Of a stretch of DNA of 64,000 nucleotides, positions 33,694 through 45,099 are shown piece after piece. The stretch's first letter is position 1; every line of letters begins with the position of its first letter. A program made the position numbers and the translations under genes. Under the pieces are notes generated by a model, which made no database searches, was not told the origin of the DNA, and saw only the letters and a list, made by a program, of their open reading frames with translations. Source of the DNA: Neurospora tetraspora (lineage: Eukaryota; Ascomycota; Sordariomycetes; Sordariales; Sordariaceae); assembly GCF_033439725.1 (NCBI RefSeq), contig NW_026944385.1, positions 2,637,001 to 2,701,000 of the forward strand. The letters run 5' to 3'.

Positions 33694-35392
33694 GTTACTA
33701 AGGAGGACGCTTAGAAGTTTTATAAAAAAACCGACCGCCCTTCTAAAATTAATAAAGAAATCAAAATTAAATTCCCGCGTAGATATTAAATAAAAATTAA
33801 AGCCTTCTATAACCGTATAGCAGAAAAAATTCCAACTTCCTTCCGTTTATAATTATAAAATCGAATTTATATTGGGCTAGAAACTATTAAACGCTAAATA
33901 TTATATAATATCCCTTATAGAAATATTTATCGTTAAAAAATAGGTTAACGATCAATTTAAGAAAAAATTCATCCGGCCGTCCTAATCTTTAACCGCTTCG
34001 CTATTATTATTAATAAAGAAACTAGGCAGTGGAATTAGAATTTATACTAATTATTAAAGTACTAATAATATTACCCTAAAAATATATTATCTATTTCCGT
34101 TAATTAAAGAAATATTCGATACTATTTATTATATTAAACTTTTTATTAAATTCGATATTATCGCCGCTTTTAATCGGATTTATATTCAAGAGGGCTACGA
34201 ATACCTTATTACTTTTATTATACATTTTAGCCTCTACGAATCCCTTATCCTACCTTTCGGTCTATAGAGCACCCCGGGTACTTTTTAAAATTATATTAAT
34301 AACATCCTATATAATATTTTAAATGTTTATATAATAGTTTACTTTAATAATATTTTTGTATATTCTAAGAACGAAAAGGAGTATACGGTATATATTGATA
34401 AAGTCCTATAATATATAATTAATACGGGCCTTTAATTAAATATTAATAAAAACGAATTTAATATAAAACGTACTAAATATTTAAATTTTATTATTATACC
34501 GGGCAGTATTAAAATAAATTCCGAAAAGGTAAAGGCCGTCGTTAAGTAAGAGGCGCCGTAATTACAATACTAATTATAAAAATTCTCCGGTTTCGCTAAC
34601 TTCTACCAGTATTTTATTAATTATTTTTCTATTATAGCGGCCCTTTTTTACGAATTTACGAAGAAATTAACGGTTTAGGCTTAGACCGCTACTTAGTAGA
34701 AGTCTTTCGATACCTTTAAAATAGTTTTTATAACTGGGCTAATCCTTAGAATTTATAATTAGTCTAAACTAATAATTATTCAAATTAACGCCTTTATTTA
34801 AACTATAAACGGTACTCTTTTTTAATATAATAATAATATTATTCTATATTCCATTATATATTTCACCCAAAAATATTCCGTAGCCGAGTATAATTATAAT
34901 ATTTATAATAAGGAATTGCTCGCTATTATTAAAGCGTTAGAAGAAGGTAATTACTCCGGCGGCACCAGCCTTTGGGTATAGAGGCCCCAATCCCTATTCT
35001 GGCCCCAATCGGGTTAGGGTTTAACGTGAACATTCTTTTTTTGAACCGATTAATACAGTTAAATAGTAATCGTATAATACCCTTTCAGTGTACCTAAGTC
35101 AATACTAAGCTTAGTGAAGTAGTGGATCCCCAAATGATAAAGTTCTTTGGATAACTAAATTTGAAAGCGATAAGGGGGAGTAAAGCGATAAATGAGATTG
35201 AAAACGTCGAGGGGGATTAAGAACAATAAGGGTATTAAAAGCGATGAGGGTATTAAAAGCGATAATGGCGATTGAAAGCGATGGCGGGGATTGAGCTTCC
35301 GGGAGGCCGATAGAGCCGGCCGTTCCGGAGCGGGTAGTGACCGGGAAAAGTGGGACTTTTCGGAGGAAAGTGGATCCTTCGGCGTATTTCTA

Positions 35393-36092
35393 CCGTAGCG
35401 GTATTATAAGGAGGGCGTTTGGGCTAGATGGGGGGCCTCTGGCCAAGCCTTACTTCCTAAAGTAATTTGGCAAACTAGCCTAGATGATATCGTCTGGGCT
35501 AGACGGTTGAGGGAGGCTTTTGATTGGTCGGATTTGGGTACAAAATGGTAAAAGATAAAGACCCCTATAGGACCTTTTGAAAGGCCGCTATAGGGGTTAT
35601 TGGTTAGTGGTAGTTATAGATTTCCGTCTTTAGCTTCAAAGTCGGATGAGGGTATTTACACTTCCCCGCGAAACTTTTCGCGCGAAAAAAAGCTGTTACC
35701 AGTTGGAATCGAACTAGCAATTACAAGAAAGAGAGTGACGACGAGAACTATTGAGCTACTGGCCTAATCGATTGAAAGCGAGCTTCGTTCTTTCCTTTAA
35801 TATATCGTAGTGGAGTTTCTGAGGGAAATGAACTTTGGGAAAGAAGGAAGTATTGTTACTTTGGAGTCCCGGAGGCAAAGGAAGTTTGGCGTCCAAAAGC
35901 TTCTAAGTGATTGCCCGGAAGCAATGCTAAATTTAAGACTTTCAGCGACCGTCTATAGCGTACACCTAGATTGACTAATCAGAAGTCTCCCTCAGACGTC
36001 TGGCCTAGTAGACGGGTTATTTGGGGTAGACACTTTATTTTAGGCAGAGCCCCCTATTTTGGCTAGACGCTAGCTATATTTCTCCGCTATGG
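35393..36092. mobile_element. MITE-like element, copy 2, with tRNA-like core
   Basis: The 700-bp element is flanked by TA. Tips are CCGTAGCGG against CCATAGCGG. The arms are rich in GGGCTAGA/TCTAGCC and unlike those of copy 1, but the core (35507-35995) matches copy 1, including the TTGAGGGAGG inverted repeat and the tRNA-like unit. It is nested in MULE-2. Confidence 0.75.
35685..35764 (-). ncRNA. tRNA-like Pol III unit in MITE copy 2
   Basis: A box TAGCTCAATAG (35748-35758), B box GTTCGATTCC (35705-35714) and seven T at 35685-35691 keep the spacing of copy 1. Differences from copy 1 in the A box and stems are mainly G-to-A, while the B box is unchanged. Confidence 0.55.
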
Positions 36093-38430
36093 TATTTATG
36101 TTGTCGGCGGGTAGTATAAGCCCCCCTAAGGATGACTCCATTGTATGTTGTTTGATATTGTTCCATTTCTTGTTGGAAATTACTATGTAAATGCTAATTT
36201 ACATTGAAAAGATGTGCCAAGAATTAAAATATTGGGGCCTAGATAGGGATTGGGGCCTCTCTATCCAAGGGCTGGTGCCGCCGTAGTAAATACCTAGAAG
36301 AATAGTTGTTAGAATTATAGGGAATATAGTAACCCTTCGAAATTATATCCGATTATAAAGGTCTATATATTTTTCTAGAGACTAAAGAGCTTTCGCCCCA
36401 ATATAAATCATAGTCCGAATTCTTATTATAATTCAATTTTATTATTAAATACTAATTAAACATTCTTTAAGTCCGCCTAAATACTTTAAATAGGAAATTA
36501 AAAAATATACTTGATAATATTAATAAGAATAAATTATTAATTAAGAATAAAGCGTTATTCGACCCCTCTATATTTATTAACTATTCTTAAGCCTATAAAT
36601 TAAATACCGAGGAATTATCTACTAATACATAATCGAGGAAAATTACTGTAATTCGACGTTTTACTGAAATTTCATTATAATATTAATAAACGAAAACCGA
36701 AAGGCGTAATTTAAAAAAATTTAAAAAGTAAATAAACAAAATCATTTTCGTTAAATATTATACTATTAATAGAAAAGCCTACTATTATACTACTTTTATT
36801 ATTAACCGCGGAAATACCGTATTATAATTATAATTTACTTAAAAATATTATAAAATAACCCCGGCGGGTTACTAAAAACAAAATAAAACCTTTTCGACTT
36901 TAAATAAATTATTCTACTAGCCGGGTATAAATAAAATAATTAGGGCCTACTATAAAATATATTTCTAATAACCTAAAACAAAATCGTCCCGGTAGTTACT
37001 AGTAGACCTATTAAAACCTTTCTCTATTTCTTTCATACCTTAGAAGAATATCGCCGTCGATTATATTATTCCTATAACGCTTTATATACGGCGGGGCTAA
37101 GGATGTAACTATATTATTATCGTTATAAACCATTTAACGAAAATATACTATTACATCCCTATTAAAACCCTAATAACCGAAGAATTAATTGAACGGTTTA
37201 TTAAAAAGGTCTACGCTCTCTACAATCTACTTAAAACCATCGTATCCAACCGAAGCTCCTAATTCGTCTTACAACTTTAAAAAGCTTTATCCGCGAAGCT
37301 AAGCATTACTTTAAAGCTATCCTCCGCTTTCTATAAGGAAACTAACGGTTAAAACGAATTTATTAATACCGAAGTAGAATATTATTTAAAAATATATATT
37401 AATTAAACTTAAAATAATTAAATCGATTAATTACTATTAATTAAATTCGTAAATAATAACGCGCAATCTAATATAACGGGAATCTCCCTTTTCTTCGCCA
37501 ATTATAATTTCTACCCCCGTATAAATATCGAGCCTACTTAACCTTATCCCCTTAACTTTTTAAAATTATAGCGTACTAAATATTTTAAAACTAATGAAAT
37601 CGCGGACTATTTTAGAAAGATCTTAAATAAGTTTATTATTATAGCGAAGAGAAATTAGGTTAAATATAAAGAAACTGTAAACGAGAGGAAATCTAATTCG
37701 CCCAAATATTATATCGGAAATAAAATCCTCCTAAATTCAATTAACCTCGTCTTTAGGCACCCTTAAATAAAATTAGCGCCCTTATAGGGAGCATTATTCG
37801 AAATTAGAATGACTAATAATCACTATATTATATTAAAACTTCCTTTTAATATAAAATATAATTATATTCTTTATATTAATATAATAAAGCTTTAAATTAT
37901 CGAAAGTATCCCCGGCTAAAATAATATATAAAATATCCGTAATAATTAAAGGAAGGTAATGAAGCAAATTAATAATACCGAAGACGTAATCGAATAATTT
38001 TACAAAATTATTAATAAATACTGTTTTAATACCGAAAATAGCCGCTAAGAATATTACATCGTTTAGAGCAAACCTTACGCTCTAAATTAGTAGCGTATAA
38101 AAGACGTAGAGTATTATATCGATAATTTCCGCAAGTTCTATATTAATAACCTAAACGCCCCAGTCCTACCGAAATAAATTACGGAGGAAAAGCGTAGGCA
38201 ATGGGTAGCTAAAGTACTAATAAAAGTAATTAAGAAGCCCGGGCCACTCGAAATAAATACGGCGCCGGCTATAAAACGGTTATTCCGGTACTAAACGGGC
38301 GAAGTACTAGTATTAATAGCGTTAGAAAAGGTTATAAATATCGTATTAGAAGGTTTCAAATCCTTAAAGGGGGACGGTTTATAATTTTAATATATTTTTA
38401 AACCCCGAGGGGATTTTGAGTCCGGGGAAG

Positions 38431-38712
38431 TATTAAAGGGCTAACCTATAATTATTATTTAGTTACGGTATTATTGCGGCAATAGTTGCCGGGTTAATAT
38501 ACGCTCTCTAATTAATTATACTATTATAACTAATGCCTTGCCGCCTCGGTACCGAGGCGGAAAGTAAGTTAATCACGTATACGTACTATAGGCTTACCGC
38601 TGGGTTTATCCCTTACGAGCCACTCACACATTCTATAGCTTCCTTTCTTCCTTGTGTAAATACACAAGTCTTAGTCTACCCCCAACGCTCAGTATCGCCT
38701 TGCCCCGTGACA
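38431..38712 (+). repeat. Gypsy-1 3' LTR
   Basis: Same length as the 5' LTR (282 bp). Its 3' half is almost unmutated and ends CCCCGTGACA before GGATA. Confidence 0.93.
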
Positions 38713-38717
38713 GGATA

Positions 38718-38833
38718 GTCGGTTAAAGGAATTAGTTAGTACTTTCGTTATTTACGGTCTTTATAGTAAGGATAATCCGAAATTTCTATATATGGTTATA
38801 AACGATAAGGATAAGAAAGTTGGGCCGAAGTAT
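38718..38833 (+). pseudogene. Helitron remnant, part 2
   Basis: A short piece of the Helitron lies between the right GGATA copy of Gypsy-1 and MULE-3. It reads LVLSLFTVFIVRIIRNFYIWL and continues the frame of 17,700-17,767 in Helitron helicases. It ends with CGAAGTAT, the MULE-3 target. Confidence 0.6.
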
Positions 38834-39707
38834 GGCATTTCATCTATGTGCACCATGCCTCTCTTATTTGTGCACCAAACCTTATATATACACCAATGGG
38901 GTTAGCTAAGGTTTAACGTGCATATTTTTTTTTCCAACCTTTAATACAGCCAGACAGTAAGCGTACAATACCCTTTCAGTGTAAGTCAGTGCCAAGCCCA
39001 GTAACCCAGTAGATCCCATTGTGCACGACCCCTATCTTTAGACTTAGTGATTTTGAGCCGCTTCTTGAATGCCTTTCAACCTTATCCTTCTTTCTACTCC
39101 CTCTTTACGACCAGGCCACCTCTGATCACCAGAACAGGCTAGAATCGACCGCACGTACGTGAATATTAATCGCATCAATCACCAGAACCGTTTGCTAACT
39201 TTCCTGAAGCCTCAAAACGCTGCGCGCATTGCGCACAAGACTCTCAGCTAGCCAAGATGCCGCCGTGGGATCCATCGACCTCACCCACATTGAGGACACT
39301 GACAGCGACGCCGTCAGCGACGACGACAACAACAACGGGGTTGCACGAAGTGGCCGTATAAGTTGGCCCAGTGAAGAAGTTATGGAGGCGAGCCAAAACA
39401 TCATGTAGAGTATCACGAGATTATTGTTTACTCCCCATAGGGCATAGCCAGTAGCATAGTCATTCGAAGTATATAGATAAATGCTAGATCTCTACTATAT
39501 TGAAAACATTGTATGCCATACAAATCTCTATACAAAACTATGTTACTGAACATCTCTGTGATTTATTTCATGTACGTGTAACACCATGGAATTTACTATG
39601 TAAATGCTATTTTACCTTAAAAAAACGTGCTAAGGTCTGTAATAATGGTGCATATATAAGGTTTGGTGCACAAATAAGACGACCCTGGTGCAAATAGATG
39701 AAATGCC
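38834..39707 (+). mobile_element. MULE-3, deletion derivative of a Mutator-like element
   Basis: An 874-bp element with inverted GGCATTTCATCT ends, GCACCA/ACACCA repeats at offsets 17, 39 and 57, and an identical 8-bp target duplication CGAAGTAT (38826-38833, 39708-39715). The left part matches the MULE-1 5' region up to the acidic N-terminal coding part (about 39,340). It then jumps to the 3' non-coding end, so the transposase core is deleted. It is much less RIP-mutated than MULE-1 and preserves near-ancestral sequence. Confidence 0.92.
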
Positions 39708-39715
39708 CGAAGTAT

Positions 39716-40455
39716 AGAAAACGTTTCTTAAGGAGTTTGTTAAATAGATTATAATTGGGTATAATGGCTACCCTTTTTATAAGTGCTATAATAATAGTAT
39801 TTAGGTTACAAAAGGGGTAGTAATTAGCAATATTTGCGTGGATAACCGTATACTAGTACCGTATAATCTATATTTAATTATTAAGTACTAATATTATATT
39901 AATTTAGAGGTTTACTCTATTATAAATACTATTAAATATATTTATAAATATATTTATAAGGGTACGAAGAGGACTACCGTAGAAATTACAAAGCTGGACG
40001 AAGTAATATAATATTTAATAATATAGTATATGAGCCCTACGGAAGTATTTACTCGGCTTATAAAATAGTCTTTATATAAAGAATATCCTGCGGTTACGTT
40101 ATTGCCTATCTATTTCGAAGGAAATCCGACTATTACTATACGTATTAATTTAGCCCCGGTCGAAATAACGAAACCGATTAAACGGACTATTCAAATTATA
40201 TTTAAATCGTTTTTTGAATATAATACAGAATATCCTAACGGTTTAGACCGGAACGTTCTATACATAGACTTTCCTTTTAACTACATTTAAAAAGAAAATA
40301 TATATATTTAGTAGCCTCGCTAAAGGAATATTACTATTAACCATATTTATTACATTTCTCCTATTATAAACGAACAGTATTCTTTATAATTATTATTAAT
40401 AAATATACCCGGTCCTACTTCCTTCTAAGAATTACGTATTATAGACGGCGTAATA
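39716..40455 (+). pseudogene. Helitron helicase remnant, part 3
   Basis: The frame continues the Helitron helicase-like region: YNGYPLYKCYNN, VDNRILVPYN, YIYKYIYKGTKR, then MSPTEVF, and from 40,100 an open 62-codon stretch. It ends near 40,450 with FxELRIIDGV, a conserved block of these proteins. The C-terminal helicase part is missing because an LTR element starts at 40461. Confidence 0.82.
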
Positions 40456-40460
40456 TCTAA

Positions 40461-40674
40461 TGTGACGGCGCGGCTCAGCCGCTGGTCAGCATTGTTCACA
40501 TTTGGCGTAGTGGCTCCACCGGACCTATTGTAGGGTTCAGGGTAGCGTACAGGATATCCTTCGTGCGCTCGTTCTATTCTTATATTTTAGACTTTCTTCC
40601 CCATCTTTCGATCTTCAATCAATAGTAGGGTTATTATCGTATTGTCGCTTTCATTCCCTCTATACGCCGTGACA
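40461..40674 (+). repeat. 5' LTR of gag fragment element
   Basis: The TG...CA termini are intact. No second copy in direct orientation was found in the window. Confidence 0.7.
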
Positions 40675-40826
40675 ATCGAAAGATCAATCAAACTCATCGG
40701 GGACGATCTAAAATATCCTACTTTCAGAACCAGATTGATCGCGCGCGACAAGACCGTTACACGCACCCCGCGACTCGCACGTCGCACCACCCCGAACCGA
40801 CCAGAACCTAGAAACAGATCCCCAAG

Positions 40827-42630
40827 ATGGCGCGCAACTAGGAGGAAGCCGCCCAGTTGAAGGCACAAGCCGTCGAAGAGGTTACGTTTGACTTCACCAA
40901 ACTGAACTAGAAAGACCCGGTCACGAAGACCCGTTTGAACCGTAAATTTATTAACTAGCGTTGCGTTTTAACGATCTACAAAACCTAGACTACTACCCTC
41001 GACCATAATGTCCCGGAGGGCGCCGACAAAGACGACGCAGCGGTAGACACCGCTACCTTCGAGTACTACGTTGAGAATGTACTCCCCTAAGTTCAAAACC
41101 TCCGGTTCCCTGATACGAAGGACGATATGTACGAAGACCTTTAAGCTAAGATCCAGGAGATGGCTATTCGGTATATTGTGGGTAGTAAGGGACTTTATTT
41201 TCCCTTCCAACCTATTTTCGATATAGGCGCCGAATGTATTCGCTTTAACGATTTAATAGGCTATAACGACTTTGCCGCCGAATTCTAGAAGTACCCCAAA
41301 GTTATATTTATGGAGATGAAGGCTCGCGTTTTGGCTATACTTGCTTATAAGAAATAACAAAAAGAAATCTTTACTATTGCGTACCGCCTCGATCGTACTA
41401 TGGGCGACCTGCACGATTGGATTATGTACTTTAAGTAAGTTTATACGGAGACTCCCGAGAAATACGAAAAAGTTCGCCCCTGTACTACGATTGAGGATAG
41501 CGACGAGGATATAGTACTCGAGGGCGACGACGAGCCGACGGATAAGAGTGATAAGTCTAAGAATTAGCGCGAAATGGTCGAGGATTTGTTGGCTACTTTC
41601 GAGGCTAGAGAGAGCGAGTTGGCGAAGGTTAAGGAGGAGATTATTTCTCTTAATTAGATTGTTACTGATTTGGTATGCGACCCGATGCGACGTAGTACTA
41701 CCCCCGCGGGCTCGATCTATCCGATTGTGTCGACGTTAAGCGGTAAATCCTTTAAGATTGCCGACCCCCCTGTCTATTACGTTAATAAGACGAAGGATAC
41801 GGTTGCTTTCGAAGTTTGGTATCGTTTCGTAGTTAATAAGTTGAAGGTTAATAACGATTATTTTGCTGACGATGAGGCTAAATAAATTTATATTGAGAAT
41901 CGCCTGGCGGGCTATGTAGCTAAGGATTTATAGCCTTACTTCCGCGACTCTTACCCGAATTAGATTACTATATTGAAGGTTTTGATGAATTACTTGAAGC
42001 GTTAGTATGATAACCCCAATTCTGTTCGTTAAGCGATCGAGGACTTCGAGAAACTTCGTATATATTAGGATGACTTTTATACTTTTAAGAACAAGTTTGT
42101 CCGATTGGTTGGCGAGTGCTAGTTGGCCTAGTTATAGTGGAAAGAAGCCTTTTACCGTCGATTGTCTACGGATTTCTAGGTTGGTATGGTCCTCTATGCA
42201 ACCTTGGATGCTATTGATTTCGATGGTTACGTTAAGATAGCCGAGTAACGCATTTACTTGGAAATAAATTGTTTTGCGTAAGATTATTGCTACTGCATTT
42301 TCCAAGGGTAAGGGTATTAGCAATTGGGGAGGAAAAGGCTCCTCTTCGATTGGAGGCAATTCCAATTCATTTGGGTTGACCCCGGCCGCCGGTAAGATTC
42401 TTTCTAAGGCGGAGATTGACGAGATGTACCGCAAGGGTATGTGCTTTGTTTGTAAGGAATAAGGATATTGGGCTAAGGATTGTCCTAGTAAGGGTAGTTA
42501 GGCGAAGGCGACTCTTAGTAAAAAGCCTAACTATCGCGTTCGTTTGCAAATAGTATATACTCGCTATAGTATCTAGGACGACGACTCGGACAAGGCTGAG
42601 AAGCCCGAAACTAAGGAGAAATCGGGAAAC
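40827..42630 (+). pseudogene. Gypsy gag with CCHC knuckle, broken
   Basis: From ATG at 40827 one frame with TAG stops at Gln positions gives a coiled-coil gag. It contains the capsid-like block YFRDSYPN and ends, after a frameshift near 42,270, with a zinc knuckle at 42442-42483 reading C-F-V-C-K-E-stop-G-Y-W-A-K-D-C. The expected form is CX2CX4HX4C, so the Gln codon became a stop and the His became Tyr, both explained by C-to-T changes. Confidence 0.8.
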
Positions 42631-42671
42631 TAAATACCCTAAGTAAACCGGACTCCCACTTAAGGGAATAG

Positions 42672-42814
42672 TGTTGGAAGTCCGTGCCCTGGGCCGCCCA
42701 TTCACCGGCACTCCCTTCCAGGTATTTAGGCTGCCCTAGTTTCCGTTTCTCCTCTTCCATTAGACAACAACAATCAAGCCCTTTTTCGTTGTCGCCTTTT
42801 CCAGCCCACCGATA
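42672..42814. repeat. short LTR-like repeat, copy 1
   Basis: This 143-bp sequence starts TGTTGGAAGTCCGTGCCC and ends CCGATA. It is nearly identical to 49917-50076 apart from a 17-bp duplication there. The flanks (AATAG left, GAACC right) do not match, and the sequences on each side belong to different elements in opposite orientation. It is almost unmutated. Confidence 0.75.
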
Positions 42815-42899
42815 GAACCTCTATAAATAATTTGTTAAATTCTTTAAAAACGGACTAATATTTATTAATCTATATGAACACTTTTCCCTTTCGTATTGA

Positions 42900-44000
42900 A
42901 TTCGTAAGGGGACGCGCCACCCGGCCGTAATCTTTAATAAATTTTCAATAGAAATTACAAAACCCTAAGAAAAACTAAACTCCTCTCAAATTGGAAAGGA
43001 CGGCCTACTCCTTAATAACCTCCACCCTCTCGAGGTCGATAGAAATACCGTCTCGTCCTACAATAAAACCTAAAAATTTTATTTTAATAATATCGAATTC
43101 GTATTTTTAAAGTCTACCTATAAATCGGCTTCCTTCAACCTTCGAAGGACCTTTTAAATATAATTCCTATAATCCTCCAAAGTATCCGAATAGATTAAAA
43201 TATCGTCGATATAAGCAATATAAAAATCGCCCAAATATTTACCTAAAACCGAATTAATAAAACTCTAGAAATTAATAGGCCCGTTAATAAATTTAGATAG
43301 CAATCAATACTTTATACTTAAAAACTCCTATTCCAATATAGAAAATTGTTAACTCTTCGTCTTCTAATTTTATTCGAATACAATAAAATATTTATCAAAT
43401 ATCAATCTTCGTAAACTATTAAACTTTAATTACTTTAACGAAAGTTTTTTTTAATTAATAGTAACGGATGACAGTCTTTACGAATAATAATATTGAATTT
43501 CTAATAGTCTATATAAAAATAAAGACTACTATCCGCCTTCTTTATAAATAGAACGGGCGCGGCCCAAAAAGATGAATTCGCTTCTATAAATCCTTTTAAT
43601 AAATTTTCTGAAATATATTTTCGTATAGCTTCCAACTCGTCGAAAGATATTTTATATAGGGGACTATAATTAAATTCCTCTAATCGATAACCTTTCTTGA
43701 ATTTAATCTTATAATCGTACAATTAGTACTCAAATAACGTATTCGAATTACATTTATTAAAAATTTGAATTTCGTTGCAATATTCGGAGGCAACCGTCTA
43801 ATAGTTTCTTCGCAAAGCTCCTTCTCGTCGCGGGGCAAAAATTCCCCAACGGGGTCTTCGATAACTCTCTTTTATTAAATAAACCGATCGATTTCGAAAA
43901 TACTTATTGAATAAATAATTTAATTCTCCTTCTTAACGGATTATAAGAAAAGATCTCCGTCTAGTATATATATTTAAATAGGGTAATATTTATACTAACC
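42900..44000 (-). pseudogene. Gypsy-3 reverse transcriptase, broken
   Basis: The frame at 43501-43722 contains SPLYKISFDELEAIRKYI and PVLFIKKADSSLYFYIDY, the start of a Gypsy reverse transcriptase. The catalytic box reads YIDD at about 43,200-43,215, so this copy keeps both aspartates. Frameshifts and stops elsewhere make it inactive. Confidence 0.82.
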
Positions 44001-45099
44001 TATACTGTCGCATTTTAATTAATAAGTACCCTAAGCATCCAATCCCCATTTCCCGTCGATAAACTATTTTTAGTAGTAAAGTCGTGATTCGGATTTTAAA
44101 AACAATACTATAAAGTAAATAAAATTAACTAAATTATATTCTATTTTATTTAAGGGGTCAGTCTTTTTAAAAATCGTAATAGGGTTCTAGAAAAATTAGC
44201 GCGGGCGAGCGTAGCCCAACTCTCCCGTATCGTCGCAGGTATATTAGAAATTAGTAAATATAATAGGGACTATCTTAAATTTAAAGACCGCAGCGGCTTC
44301 CAACTCTAAAATTCATTTTTAATATCCTTCTAATACTAACGGGCTTTATAATAATATTAATTTCATACTTCCAAATCGAACTCCCTCTTACAATAATCGG
44401 AGAATAATTAATTCGCAGGGATAGGTTCGGTAAAAGTATAGCCGCTCGTAAAGCAGGGGGTGGACTAACTATTATTTTTACCGTCCGCTCGTCGTTTATC
44501 TTCTCGAATTATCAATACGTCGTAATACTCCGCGTCTTGCTAATACGTAGGGTTGATTAAAGCGGTAGAATCCTAAACCTCGAAATACTTTAACTAATCA
44601 AAGTCCGGTTTCCATTCTAAGGGAAAAAATAAGCGGCAATTAGCACAATCTACACAAATGTCGTAAATATCAAGCCATTTCCGGGCGATAATAATATCGT
44701 AAGCCATATTAACCACAACAAAGCAATCGGGTAGCGTAATTCGGTTCTAAATTTTCAAAACGGCTTTAATAACCTATTTAATACTTTAATTAACCTTTCC
44801 TTAGTAGTCACTGATCCCTCGAACTAGGAAATTACTCATAAACTCTACTAACAATCGTTTTTTAAATCTTTCAACAAAAGCGGTACTAATAAAAAGATAA
44901 CCGTTCGCTCCTATATCGATCAAAACATCAAATATAAATAAAAACATTACATTTAACCAAAATACATTAAATAAATAAAGGTTCTCCTCCCAAAAAAGGT
45001 ATCAAATTCAATCCTTCTCCATATTTCTATCTATCCTTTTTTTATTACTCTATTACCGACACCTCCCCTAGGAAGGAATCTAATTTACCTAAAGTAATT

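Larger units (their letters stand above)
34946..36294. mobile_element. MULE-2, non-autonomous Mutator-like element
   Basis: A 1,349-bp element with inverted ends GGTAATTACTCCGGCGG / GGTATTTACTACGGCGG and an identical 8-bp target duplication TAGAAGAA (34938-34945, 36295-36302). GCACCA/GCCCCA repeats sit at offsets 17, 39 and 57. It contains no transposase. It carries degenerate tandem units of AAAGCGATRAGGGTATTA type (about 35,160-35,300) and the second tRNA-like MITE. It is inserted in the RNase H region of Gypsy-1. Confidence 0.92.
33720..38400 (+). pseudogene. Gypsy-1 reverse transcriptase, RNase H, integrase and chromodomain, broken
   Basis: Reverse transcriptase is readable at 33,950-34,460, with the catalytic box read as YFNN at about 34,340-34,351 instead of YxDD. 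RNase H begins near 34,800 (KELLAIIKALEE), is cut by MULE-2 at 34946-36294 and resumes with LSPQ and EFLL. Integrase runs from about 36,900 to 37,560 with NHLTK, IVSNRSSQF and a NGQNEFINTE segment. A chromodomain-like region lies near 38,040-38,150. RIP-type stops are throughout. Confidence 0.85.
17768..38712 (+). mobile_element. Gypsy-1 LTR retrotransposon with nested insertions
   Basis: Direct LTRs of 282 bp each (17768-18049, 38431-38712) are flanked by identical GGATA (17763-17767 and 38713-38717). Subtracting MULE-1, the solo LTR and MULE-2 with their target duplications leaves about 7.4 kb, a normal Gypsy size. The order is gag, protease, reverse transcriptase, RNase H, integrase and a chromodomain-like end, so it is Ty3/Gypsy, probably chromovirus-like. 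It is inserted in the Helitron frame. All frames are broken by RIP-type stops. Confidence 0.95.
40461..42671 (+). mobile_element. Gypsy-type element fragment: 5' LTR and gag
   Basis: A 214-bp LTR (40461-40674) starts TGTGACGGCG and ends GCCGTGACA. It is followed by a long gag frame. The element stops at 42671, where a short LTR-like repeat and then an opposite-strand Gypsy follow, so the pol half and the 3' LTR are absent. RIP is mild: stops are TAG where CAG is expected, and GC is higher than in neighbouring elements. Confidence 0.8.
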
